In this document: piece by piece, positions 7,901-14,898 of the stretch | Layout: each line of letters starts with the position of its first letter | Position numbering within the stretch: position 1 is the first letter of the stretch | Source of the DNA: DATGZX01 sp035296965 | GTDB taxonomy: Bacteria > Planctomycetota > Planctomycetia > Gemmatales > Gemmataceae | Length of the DNA stretch: 22,398 nucleotides | Direction: 5' to 3' | NCBI GenBank assembly: GCA_035296965.1 | Contig: DATGZX010000161.1 | Coordinates: forward strand, 1 to 22,398 | Notes under the pieces: model-generated | What the model was told of the DNA's origin: nothing | What the model saw: the letters and a program-made list of their open reading frames with translations, nothing else | Database searches by the model: none | Translations under genes and position numbers: made by a program

Positions 7901-8442
7901 ACGTCTACGTGGACGCCAACCCGGAAGACCGCCCCTACGTCGGCTGGGCTCAGGACCTCAAGAACCCACGGCACCGCGCCTTCCGCTGCATGGTCCGCGT
8001 CAAGCTTAACCCGGGGCTGCCGTACAACTTCACGATCATGAAACACACCGGCTGGATCGCAACGGAGCGGAGCGTCCGCGCCCACGAGACGCGCCCCGAT
8101 GGCCGGGCCCTCTCCCCCGAGACCGGCTATCAGGCGAGTTACCGGTACGGCTCGCACCAGAGCATCACGCGCGGCTGGATGCCGCCCATGCACCAAACTG
8201 ACACGTTGTTCCACAAATTGACGGGGTCGATGGGGTTCACATTCGGTTTCGACGTCGATAACCACGCCATCAATACCGTGCCGAAAGAAACCCTCGTCCG
8301 TATCACCAAGGCCGAAGACGGCGGCATCGGCGGCAAAGGAGTCTGGGAAGCGGCGACACGCGGTTATGGACCTGGCAATGAGACGCCACAGAACAAGCTC
8401 TATCTGACTGGCGGTTATGTGAAGATAGTCGGCAACGCGTAG
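4981..8442 (+). CDS. nxrA: Molybdopterin oxidoreductase alpha subunit, nitrite oxidoreductase (NxrA)-like
   Basis: This 1153-aa protein is the length of NxrA from Nitrospira and anammox bacteria (about 1150). It begins MNRRDFMRAALAGGGSLLAP, a twin-arginine signal, so the enzyme acts in the periplasm. Near the N-terminus, DSTFTWVCAPNDTHMCRLRA followed by NPRGCPKG supplies the FS0 cluster ligands C60-x3-D64-x3-C68-x39-C108. E. coli NarG has H-x3-C-x3-C. The segment DWNEYTWRGDQAPGHPYVHG (residues 261-280) aligns with the NarG region that carries the molybdenum-ligand aspartate, making D261 the likely ligand. The C-terminus has the molybdopterin dinucleotide-binding fold (RQIQMNPRAASDLGLHEGDY). 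The reaction is probably nitrite to nitrate or the reverse. Other oxyanions remain possible. AAGGGGAA precedes the start. Confidence 0.85.
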   Translation: MNRRDFMRAALAGGGSLLAPKLWAFDVVSVENPLGVYPNRGWEQFYRDQYHYDSTFTWVCAPNDTHMCRLRAFVRNGVVLRSEQNYDHDRYGDLYGNKATKAWNPRGCPKGFTMQRRVYGPYRLKGPVLRRGWKEWADAGFPSLSDKPELRTQYKFDDRGNDSFVRVSWDESYRYLAAGLEAIARTYSNDQGRARLVKDGYDELMIDQVQGAGTRTIKVGSNLPIHGVIGKFGIYRLANALGLLDHHVRGVPPEKSRGARDWNEYTWRGDQAPGHPYVHGLQAADMDMNDLRFCKLVIQVGKNLIENKMPESHWLNEVMERGGKLVDIAPEYNCPATKSNYWIGVRPGLSDTAVFLGITRILMDEGWIDADFVRRFTDFPLLVRTDTLRRLRPEEVIQRYQPKDLKGGPSYKIQGLMDEQRAKIGDFTVWDAKAGKIIAISRDEVGQHMPAEAALTGTFSVTLVDGSTTEVMPVFEMYKRHLVDYDLKTVEEISGAPATLVRRLAEDIWQTTKAGHAVSIHMGEGVNHYFHATLHNRATYLPLILTGNIGKHGAGVYTWAGNYKGALLQASPWSGPGVGSYVYEDPFKPVLDENVRITHEHLRHLKDGEDPSYWACGEKLLAIKTPGGRKVFTGRTHLPTPTKAIWYNNANFLNQSKWIYNIIVNVLPKVDLIVDQQIEWTGSAEYADVVLPVNSWMEFEDYECGASCSNPFLQVWKGGIKPVHDSRDDGEVFAGVARALSAKLGDPRFADYFKFITEKRAKVYLQRVFDNSTTTRGTDGPYEIDKLLAGSYGGEPGGALMLFRTYPRVPFWEQVHDSIPFYTDCGRLCSYTDIPEAIEYGENLVSHREGVEATPYLPNVIVSSSPYVRPKDYGIPLDATDADLRQVRNVKMPWSEVRKTVNPLWKQGFSFYCSTPKSRHSTHSSWSTVDWHWIWSDNFGDPYRADKRAPGVADRQIQMNPRAASDLGLHEGDYVYVDANPEDRPYVGWAQDLKNPRHRAFRCMVRVKLNPGLPYNFTIMKHTGWIATERSVRAHETRPDGRALSPETGYQASYRYGSHQSITRGWMPPMHQTDTLFHKLTGSMGFTFGFDVDNHAINTVPKETLVRITKAEDGGIGGKGVWEAATRGYGPGNETPQNKLYLTGGYVKIVGNA

Positions 8443-8457
8443 ATACAAAGGAGCGCG

Positions 8458-8868
8458 ATGGATACCAACCCCCAGCAGTGGGTCCCCAAGGTACACCCCG
8501 CTACCCGTTCGGTGGAGCCGGAAGACCCCATGACCTTGCACGCGACCGCCGTTCCTGGCGATCCGGAGGTCATGCTGCGCTGCCTGGTTCAGGAATTTGC
8601 CTGGATGGGTTGGGACGCCGAGCAGATTGTGCCCTTGTTTCGCGACCCGTTTTACCCGGCGCTCAACAGCTTGTGGTGCGTACATGGTGAGGCTGGCATT
8701 CGCCAGCGAGTCCAGGAGGCGCTGCGCCAATGCGCGGTGCTGAACGTGACCGCGACCGTTGTCGAAGAGCCCGAATCGTCGGAGTCGCAGCCCGAATTGA
8801 TCGAGCTGGGGATCCGGACCAATCCCCATGGACCGCTTCAAGAGGGAAGTCATGTCAAAGGTATATAA
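8458..8868 (+). CDS. Hypothetical protein between the NXR-like alpha and beta genes, 136 aa
   Basis: AAAGGAG lies just before the ATG, 15 nt after the alpha gene, and the reading frame overlaps the start of the beta gene by 17 nt, so it is probably co-translated with both. The product is soluble and acidic towards the end, with no signal peptide. A conserved-looking core reads VQEFAWMGWDAEQIVPLFRD, then PFYPALNSLWCVHGEAG and IRQRVQEALRQCAV. I recall similar small proteins beside molybdopterin oxidoreductases but cannot name a family. A role in assembly or maturation of the alpha-beta pair is plausible from position only. Confidence 0.8.
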   Translation: MDTNPQQWVPKVHPATRSVEPEDPMTLHATAVPGDPEVMLRCLVQEFAWMGWDAEQIVPLFRDPFYPALNSLWCVHGEAGIRQRVQEALRQCAVLNVTATVVEEPESSESQPELIELGIRTNPHGPLQEGSHVKGI

Positions 8869-10144
8869 CTGGCAACTGGGCCGGGAAATGCTTTACCCCT
8901 ACGAGGAGAAGCATCCCCAATGGCAGTTCGCCTTCGTCTTCAACACCAACCGTTGCATTGGTTGCCAGACCTGCACGATGGCTTGCAAGAGTACCTGGAC
9001 CTTCTCACGGGGTCAGGAGTATATGTGGTGGAACAACGTCGAATCGAAACCCTACGGAGGCTATCCCCAGAACTGGGACGCGAAGCTCCTGGCCATGCTC
9101 GAGGCGGAGAATCCCAGGGCACAGATATGGAACTCCGCCAAGGCCGATGGGGACGGCAAACCTTATGGCGTCTTCGAGGGCAAGACAATCTTCGAAGCAG
9201 CGGAGAAGCGCGTGGGACCAGAGGGTTTCCAGGGAGCCCTGGGTTACCTTCCCACCGATGCGGAGTGGCGGCATCCTAATATCCACGAAGACACGGCCAC
9301 TGGTGGGACTTGGCGTGAGGGACAGTTTGGTGGGTCCACTCAGCTGCCCGAGCACCGTGTCTGGTTCTTCCACCTGGCCCGCATCTGCAATCATTGCACC
9401 TATCCCGGCTGCCTGGAATCTTGCCCTCGCCAGGCCATCTACAAACGCCCCGAGGACGGCATCGTCTTGATCGACCAGGAGCGCTGCCGCGGCTACCGCA
9501 AGTGTGTCGAAGGCTGCCCGTATAAGAAGGCGATGTACCGCGGCACGACGCGGACAAGCGAAAAATGTGTCGGTTGTTTCCCACGCATCGAAGGTAAGGA
9601 CGACACCCTCAGCCACGAGGGCGCGCCCCTTGAAACGCGCTGTATGTCCGCGTGCGTGGGCAAGATCCGCCTGCAAGGGTTGGTGCAGATCGGCACCGAT
9701 GGCACGTGGACGCACGATCCTGCCAACCCGCTCTACTTCCTGATCCGAGAACGCAAGGTCGCCCTGCCGCTCTATCCCCAATTCGGAACGGAGCCTAACG
9801 GCTACTACATTCCGCCCCGCTGGGCGCCGAGGGGTTACCTCTTGCAGATGTTCGGACCGGGGGTCGAGCACGCGATCGAACAGTATTCGTGTCCCGATCG
9901 TCAACTTCTGGCGGTGCTGCAGCTCTTCCGGGCCCAAAGACACATCCTGTTCCGCTACGAGATCAAGGAAGGTCCGAAGATCGCCGAGATCCCTGTCACG
10001 CTTCCCTCGGGCAAGGTGAAGGTGCAAGAACTCTTTAACGATACAGTGCTCGGTTTCAACAAGCTCGGTAAAGAGGTTGTCCGCATCACGATCGAGGAGC
10101 CGACGTTCGAACGCTCCAAAGAGCAGCACGTGAATTCGATTTGA
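8852..10144 (+). CDS. nxrB: Fe-S electron-transfer beta subunit, nitrite oxidoreductase (NxrB)-like
   Basis: The 430-aa product matches NxrB of Nitrospira (about 429 aa) in length and in several long stretches, such as VYNWQLGREMLYPYEEKHP, GQEYMWWNNVESKPYGGYP and the C-terminal NDTVLGFNKLGKEVVRI. Sixteen cluster positions are visible: C35-C38-C41-C45, C179-C182-C187-C191, C212-(Y215)-C218-C222 and C239-C242...C264-C268. Tyrosine at 215 replaces a cysteine, as tryptophan does in NarH, which predicts three [4Fe-4S] and one [3Fe-4S] cluster. There is no signal peptide, so it is expected to be exported together with the Tat-tagged alpha subunit. I chose the ATG at 8852 (AGAGGGA just upstream), giving MSKVYNWQLG as in NxrB. 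An ATG at 8828 would add eight residues. Confidence 0.9.
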   Translation: MSKVYNWQLGREMLYPYEEKHPQWQFAFVFNTNRCIGCQTCTMACKSTWTFSRGQEYMWWNNVESKPYGGYPQNWDAKLLAMLEAENPRAQIWNSAKADGDGKPYGVFEGKTIFEAAEKRVGPEGFQGALGYLPTDAEWRHPNIHEDTATGGTWREGQFGGSTQLPEHRVWFFHLARICNHCTYPGCLESCPRQAIYKRPEDGIVLIDQERCRGYRKCVEGCPYKKAMYRGTTRTSEKCVGCFPRIEGKDDTLSHEGAPLETRCMSACVGKIRLQGLVQIGTDGTWTHDPANPLYFLIRERKVALPLYPQFGTEPNGYYIPPRWAPRGYLLQMFGPGVEHAIEQYSCPDRQLLAVLQLFRAQRHILFRYEIKEGPKIAEIPVTLPSGKVKVQELFNDTVLGFNKLGKEVVRITIEEPTFERSKEQHVNSI

Positions 10145-10202
10145 CGCAATCCATTCGGGACACTATCGACAGTCCCGGCGAGCCTCACGACGGAGAAGCG
10201 CG

Positions 10203-11000
10203 ATGCACAGCCTTGACAAGATGCCGGAAGCGATGGCGGACGACCTGGCTCGCGAGTGCCTCTACCGCTATCTCGCTCTGGCCCTTGGCGATCCCCATTC
10301 TTCGGAATGGCAAGCTATTCTCGACGCGGACAACCAACGTCTTGCCTGCCAGTCGGCAGACCTGCTGCGGGCAGAAGCGGCCTGCGATCCTACCCCACTC
10401 GGTTTCGGTGAGCTGTCTCCCCAACACCTTGATTTGCGTCCCGTTGTGGATGAGTTGCGCAGGCCGCTTGGCGACATCCGCGACGACTACAATAGGGTAT
10501 TCGGGTTGGTGCCTGCGCGCGAATGTCCTCCCTATGAGACCGAATACCATTCCTCCGTAGAAACGTTTTTCCGTTCCCAGCAATTGGCAGATATTGCCGG
10601 TTTCTACCGGGCCTTCGGTATCGAACCCGGACGTGAAGCCGCGGAGCGGCCGGATTTTCTGCCCCTCGAACTACAATTCATGGCCTTTTTGCTGCTGAAG
10701 AAACGGCTGGCCGCGGTGGACGCGGATATGGGCGCTGAGGAGCATGCCCGCATCTGTGCAGAGACCGAAAGTACTTTCTTCCGAGAGCACCTGGCGTGGT
10801 GGGCGCCGTCCTTCGCGGCGGGACTGCGCCGTAAGGCAGTAGAGGGTCTGTACGCTTACCTGGCAAGCCTACTGGCTGCATTCCTCACCATCGAGCGGCA
10901 GCGCTTCGAGCTGCCGCCCCCGCGTGTACCGCTGCAGCCCGCGATCATCGAACGCCCCGAAGAGCAAGCAAATTGTGCCGCCTGCTCAAGCTCCGTCTAA
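10203..11000 (+). CDS. TorD/DmsD-family molybdoenzyme chaperone
   Basis: This 265-aa, mostly helical cytoplasmic protein carries the family hallmark at residues 148-160 (ERPDFLPLELQFM, compare E-x-PDH-x-x-x-ELxFM) and an upstream CPPYETEY segment (108-115), usual in NarJ/TorD relatives. Such chaperones bind the Tat signal and apo-form of a partner molybdoenzyme, help insert the cofactor and delay export until folding is complete. The partner here should be the alpha subunit at 4981. GGAGAAG precedes the chosen ATG. Methionines at residues 7 and 11 are alternative starts. The C-terminal tail adds a CAACSSS motif of unknown role. Confidence 0.85.
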   Translation: MHSLDKMPEAMADDLARECLYRYLALALGDPHSSEWQAILDADNQRLACQSADLLRAEAACDPTPLGFGELSPQHLDLRPVVDELRRPLGDIRDDYNRVFGLVPARECPPYETEYHSSVETFFRSQQLADIAGFYRAFGIEPGREAAERPDFLPLELQFMAFLLLKKRLAAVDADMGAEEHARICAETESTFFREHLAWWAPSFAAGLRRKAVEGLYAYLASLLAAFLTIERQRFELPPPRVPLQPAIIERPEEQANCAACSSSV

Positions 11001-11022
11001 ACAGCGCCGAGGGAGAAGTGCG

Positions 11023-12924
11023 ATGACTGCGAAAGCGCTTCAAGATGACATGGGCAAGGTAATGATCCCGGATCTGCTCCGTTCCACTCCGCGCGCGCGT
11101 CCCGTCCTCGACCGCTACGGTCTGCGCGGCTGCGGGGGGCCGATGGGGCCGGTGGAGTCGCTTGAATTCTTCGCCAAGGCCCACGACGTGGCGCTGCCGC
11201 AACTTCTCCAAGAAATCCGTGCTGCGCTCGCCCAGCCAGAGGCCGTTGCCGTAGGGCCCGCCTCGAGCAATCAGGACGCATTGGCGGATGGGATTTATCG
11301 GCCCTTCTTCAAAGCGGGAATCGTCACCGTTCTGACTGCCGGGGCCGTCTGGGGCGCCTATCTGCTCTTGCGGATTGGCTTCGCTCGGTCTTTCACCACG
11401 GCGGGCCTGCACGACGTGAACGCTCACGGTCATGCCCAGATATTCGGCTGGGTCGGACTCTTTGTCATGGGTTTCGCTTACCAGGCCTTTCCACGGTTCA
11501 AGCACACGTCCCTATCCCAACCGCGCCTGGCGCTGACCAGCCTGGCGCTGATGCTCACGGGTCTTCTGGTCCGCTCGATTTGCGAACCCTTGTCCAGCGG
11601 TTTAGATGGAATGGGAGTCCTTGCCGTCAATGCCGCCGTGCTTGAGGTCATTGGCGTCGGGCTCTTCGTGTGCATCATTCTCCATACGTTCGCCACGGCC
11701 GGGAAGCAGTGGGCTGCCTACGACTACTACATTGTGTGCGCCCTCGGCTGGTTCCTGGTACAGGCTGTTTACGAGGCAATCTACCTGGCAGCCACCGTAT
11801 CGGTAACGGACCCGGAGAAGCTCCTGCAGCTCGTCAGCACCTGGCAAGGGCCGCTGCGGGAGATCCAAGTTCATGGCTTCGCCATGCTAATGATTTTCGG
11901 AGTCAGCCAGCGTATTTTCCCGCATTTCTATGGACTGTCATCCCCCAGCTCGCGTAAAGCGTTCGCTGCACTCCTTGCCGTCAACGTGGCGATTGTCGGT
12001 GAAGTCGTCGGTCTGTTCCTCATGCGTACGGAAGCCCATGTCTGGGCCGTTCTATGGTACGGTTGCGTGCTTCTGCTGACGGGCACGGTGATCGCGTTGG
12101 TTTGGAGTTGGCATATCTTTGCAGCAACTGCAGAAAGCGATCGCAGCCTCAAGTTTCTCCGTGCGGGCTACATCTGGTTATTCGTTTCGCTCGTCATGCT
12201 CTCACTTTTGCCAGTCTACCAGTACGGGCTCTTGCGCATTGTGGCGCCTGAGAGCAGCGCGGCTCATTTGGGTTTTTCCCATGCCTACTACGGCGCCGTG
12301 CGGCATGCCGTCACGGTCGGGTTCATCAGCCTGATGATTGTCGGGGTCGCAGCGAAGGTGGTCCCGACCCTGAACGGGGTGGATGTGCGCCTCCTGTCGC
12401 CTTTGTGGGGCCCGTTCTTGCTCATCAATACAGGATGTGCACTGCGCGTGGTGACCCAGATCTCCACCGATTTTACTGAACTGGCTTTTCGAATCACGCC
12501 GCTAAGCGGTTTGCTCGAGGTATCGGGGCTTGCGCTGTGGGGTATCCATCTCTGGCGAATCATGGATGGTAAGGCCAGAATTCGCTCGGCTCCGCCTTTG
12601 GACGCTTCCGCATATGCCTCCGTCGTGCCCGGTGAACCTGTTGTGGAGAAGCACCGGGTCGGCGATGTGCTCGATCATTATCCCGAGCTATTGACTGTTT
12701 TTCTGGAATTCGGTTTCAAGCCATTGGCTAATCCGCTGCTTCGGAGAACACTCGCCCGCCAAACGACCATCGAAAAAGGGTGTCGATTGCTCGGGATCGA
12801 TGCCGCAGTTTTGACCGAGGCGCTGAATGCAAAGCTGAGGGAGCAATCCTCGCGCAGACTTGCCTTGCCAATGGCAGCAAGCGCCTCGCATGCGCCACAC
12901 TCGCAAACAGGGACTGACTGGTAG
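11023..12924 (+). CDS. NnrS-like multi-pass membrane protein with DUF1858-like domains at both ends
   Basis: The 633-aa product starts at an ATG preceded by GGGAGAAG, 22 nt after the chaperone gene. The longer upstream frame overlaps the chaperone gene and has no ribosome binding site. Residues about 12-70 form a DUF1858/ScdA-N-like domain (IPDLLRSTPRARPVLDRYGL then RGCGG). From about 91 (IYRPFFKAG) to 530 there are roughly twelve membrane helices with histidine-rich motifs such as NAHGHAQIFGWVGLFVMG and HGFAMLMIFGVSQRIFPHF, resembling the heme/copper-type NnrS family linked to nitric-oxide stress. Residues about 544-607 form a second DUF1858-like domain (VGDVLDHYPELLTVFLEFGF, KPLANP). The NnrS assignment rests on motif resemblance. 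A quinol- or NO-related heme protein is the main alternative. Confidence 0.75.
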   Translation: MTAKALQDDMGKVMIPDLLRSTPRARPVLDRYGLRGCGGPMGPVESLEFFAKAHDVALPQLLQEIRAALAQPEAVAVGPASSNQDALADGIYRPFFKAGIVTVLTAGAVWGAYLLLRIGFARSFTTAGLHDVNAHGHAQIFGWVGLFVMGFAYQAFPRFKHTSLSQPRLALTSLALMLTGLLVRSICEPLSSGLDGMGVLAVNAAVLEVIGVGLFVCIILHTFATAGKQWAAYDYYIVCALGWFLVQAVYEAIYLAATVSVTDPEKLLQLVSTWQGPLREIQVHGFAMLMIFGVSQRIFPHFYGLSSPSSRKAFAALLAVNVAIVGEVVGLFLMRTEAHVWAVLWYGCVLLLTGTVIALVWSWHIFAATAESDRSLKFLRAGYIWLFVSLVMLSLLPVYQYGLLRIVAPESSAAHLGFSHAYYGAVRHAVTVGFISLMIVGVAAKVVPTLNGVDVRLLSPLWGPFLLINTGCALRVVTQISTDFTELAFRITPLSGLLEVSGLALWGIHLWRIMDGKARIRSAPPLDASAYASVVPGEPVVEKHRVGDVLDHYPELLTVFLEFGFKPLANPLLRRTLARQTTIEKGCRLLGIDAAVLTEALNAKLREQSSRRLALPMAASASHAPHSQTGTDW

Positions 12925-12970
12925 CGACTGTTTGGACTTGCAGCACCGTCCTGACGTTCGAGGGTTCGCA

Positions 12971-13453
12971 ATGCAAACTCCCGTGGAATGCACACAGAAT
13001 GGCGCGGCAGCACGCCAAAGTCACCGCGCAGGAGGAAGGCCAACCGCCACCAGCAGCCTTAAACGATTGTTCTTTCCGCAACCCGTGCGCGTCCTTCCTC
13101 ACGCACGCGCGTGGAACATAGGCGTTCGTACTGTCCACATTGCTGTCACGGGAATCTTGCTCGGAGGACACGCATTCGCTGTGCCGGAGGATCGGCTGCG
13201 TCCGATGTTTTGGTTGACCCTGGCAACCGGTCTAGCCCTGATCTTCCTTGAGGCCTATCCAAGTTGTCGCTGGTTCTACCAATGCCGAGGGGCCCTGGTC
13301 CTGTTGAAACTCGCGCTCCTTGCGGCAATCCCCGTGTTTTGGGAGTTTCGCGTACTACTGCTGCTTGCAATCGTAGGCATCGCATCTGTCGGCTCGCATA
13401 TGCCCAGGCGTTTTCGCTATTATTCCTTGGTGCACCGCCGGGTCCTCGAATGA
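12971..13453 (+). CDS. Small membrane protein, about four helices, unknown
   Basis: The ATG at 12971 has GAGGG 7 nt upstream and gives 160 residues. After a polar start of about 50 residues come four hydrophobic segments: TVHIAVTGILLGGHAF, FWLTLATGLALIFLEAY, GALVLLKLALLAAIPVFW and VLLLLAIVGIASVG. A conserved-looking SHMPRRFRYYSLVHRR end follows. Histidines in the first helix and the SVGSHMP motif could bind a heme or metal, but I cannot name the family. It lies 46 nt behind the NnrS-like gene and ends in an ATGA overlap with a possible upstream start of the next gene, so it probably belongs to the same transcript. Confidence 0.7.
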   Translation: MQTPVECTQNGAAARQSHRAGGRPTATSSLKRLFFPQPVRVLPHARAWNIGVRTVHIAVTGILLGGHAFAVPEDRLRPMFWLTLATGLALIFLEAYPSCRWFYQCRGALVLLKLALLAAIPVFWEFRVLLLLAIVGIASVGSHMPRRFRYYSLVHRRVLE

Positions 13454-13488
13454 GAGTTTCCCTTAAGCGCTGCTATGAGAGAAGTATC

Positions 13489-14838
13489 ATGACGAATCCA
13501 TTGCCTTGCCGACCCGGCTGGTTGCTTTACGACCGCAACAGCGTTGTCAGAAATCTCACTACGGTACTCCTCATCGGCTGCCTGGCTTCATCGCTCCGCG
13601 CGGCTGATCTTGATGGGGAGCCCATCAACTACGCCAAGGCACCAGCCCACAATGCGGTCGCACGACTCCAGGAACGCATCGAAGCAGGAAAGGGCAAGCT
13701 AACCTATGAGAAGACTTTCGGTTACCTGCCCTCTTTGCTGCGGGAGCTGAACGTCCCTGTCTCATCGCAGATGTTGGTCTTTTCGAAGACCAGCTTGCAG
13801 CAAGCTCGAATCGGGCCACAGAAGCCCCGGTCGATCTTTTTCAATGAGGACGTGTACGTTGGTTTCTGTCAGCGCGGCGACGTGTTGGAAGTCAGTGCCG
13901 TCGATCCGAACCTGGGTCTTGTCTTCTACACGTTGGATCAAAAGTCGCCCAGCAAACCCGTGTTCACGCGCCAGCAAGATGCCTGCTTGATTTGCCATGG
14001 CTCATCGGCCACCGAGGGCTTACCTGGTAATGTCGTGCGCTCGTTATATCCGGATAGTGACGGTTTCCCAATCCTTGCCTTTGGATCCACGCGCGTCGAT
14101 CACTCCACTCCGCTCAAACAGCGATGGGGCGGGTGGTATGTTACGGGCACGAGCGGCAAACAGACTCACCTCGGAAACCTGATCCTCGAGGATAAGACAC
14201 CACCCGAGCAAATTGATAACTCGGCCGGCAGCAACGTTACTGATCTCAAGGACCGGTTCCCCCTGGCCTCGTATCTGTCCCCGCATAGCGACATTGTCGC
14301 CCTGATGGTACTGGAACATCAAGCCGAGGCACAAAACCGAATAACCCGCGCCAATCTGCTCACGCGCCGGGCGCTGTACGATGAGACAGAGATGAACAAG
14401 GCACTGGGCCGGCCAGAGAACTACCATTCGGAAAGCACGGAAAGCCGCATCAAGAACGCCGGCGAGCCTCTTGTGAAGTACTTCCTCTTCAGCGACGAGG
14501 CTCGGCTTACGGAAAAGGTGCAAGGAACCTCAGGGTTCGAGCATCAGTTCCCCCAGCGCGGTCCGCGCGATGGCCGTGGCCGGTCCTTGCGCGATTTCGA
14601 TTTGCAGCACCGCTTGTTCAAGTATCCTTGCAGTTACTTGATCTATTCCACGGCCTTCGATGCACTGCCGGTGCTCGTGAAGGATTACGTGTACCGTCGG
14701 TTGTGGGAGGTGCTGAGCGGAAAAGATACCAGTGAGAGCTTCGCCCATCTTTCAGCCGGCGACCGCCAAGCTATCCTGGAAATCCTGCTGGCGACCAAGC
14801 CAAACTTGCCAAGCTACTGGAAGTCTGGGGTCAGATAG
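13489..14838 (+). CDS. Secreted one-heme (CxxCH) protein, unknown family
   Basis: The chosen ATG gives 449 residues with a signal peptide (VVRNLTTVLLIGCLASSLRA, cleavage near residue 38). GAGAGAAG precedes it. An in-frame ATG at 13450 overlapping the previous stop (ATGA) is an alternative, adding 13 residues. The single heme motif is C166-L-I-C-H170 (DACLICHGSSATEGLPGNV), so a periplasmic monoheme cytochrome c is likely. The remainder (WGGWYVTGTSGKQTHLGN, the histidine-containing SHSDIVALMVLEHQ-like segment and a C-terminal ILEILLATKPNLPSYW) resembles long hypothetical proteins common in planctomycetes but has no function I can name. It closes the plus-strand run and could be an electron acceptor for the enzyme complex. 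That is speculative. Confidence 0.8.
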   Translation: MTNPLPCRPGWLLYDRNSVVRNLTTVLLIGCLASSLRAADLDGEPINYAKAPAHNAVARLQERIEAGKGKLTYEKTFGYLPSLLRELNVPVSSQMLVFSKTSLQQARIGPQKPRSIFFNEDVYVGFCQRGDVLEVSAVDPNLGLVFYTLDQKSPSKPVFTRQQDACLICHGSSATEGLPGNVVRSLYPDSDGFPILAFGSTRVDHSTPLKQRWGGWYVTGTSGKQTHLGNLILEDKTPPEQIDNSAGSNVTDLKDRFPLASYLSPHSDIVALMVLEHQAEAQNRITRANLLTRRALYDETEMNKALGRPENYHSESTESRIKNAGEPLVKYFLFSDEARLTEKVQGTSGFEHQFPQRGPRDGRGRSLRDFDLQHRLFKYPCSYLIYSTAFDALPVLVKDYVYRRLWEVLSGKDTSESFAHLSAGDRQAILEILLATKPNLPSYWKSGVR

Positions 14839-14898
14839 TGAACGCATGGTGCAGTGCCTGCAAAAAGCGCTGTGGTTGAACTTTACCTTTCCAGATCT

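Noticed and set aside
7750..8853. Minus-strand frame of 367 codons
   Set aside because: Lies opposite the alpha-subunit C-terminus and the small inter-subunit gene; no motif and biased composition typical of a shadow frame.
9005..10129. Minus-strand frame of 374 codons
   Set aside because: Exact antisense of the beta subunit, whose sixteen cluster-ligand positions are all present on the plus strand.
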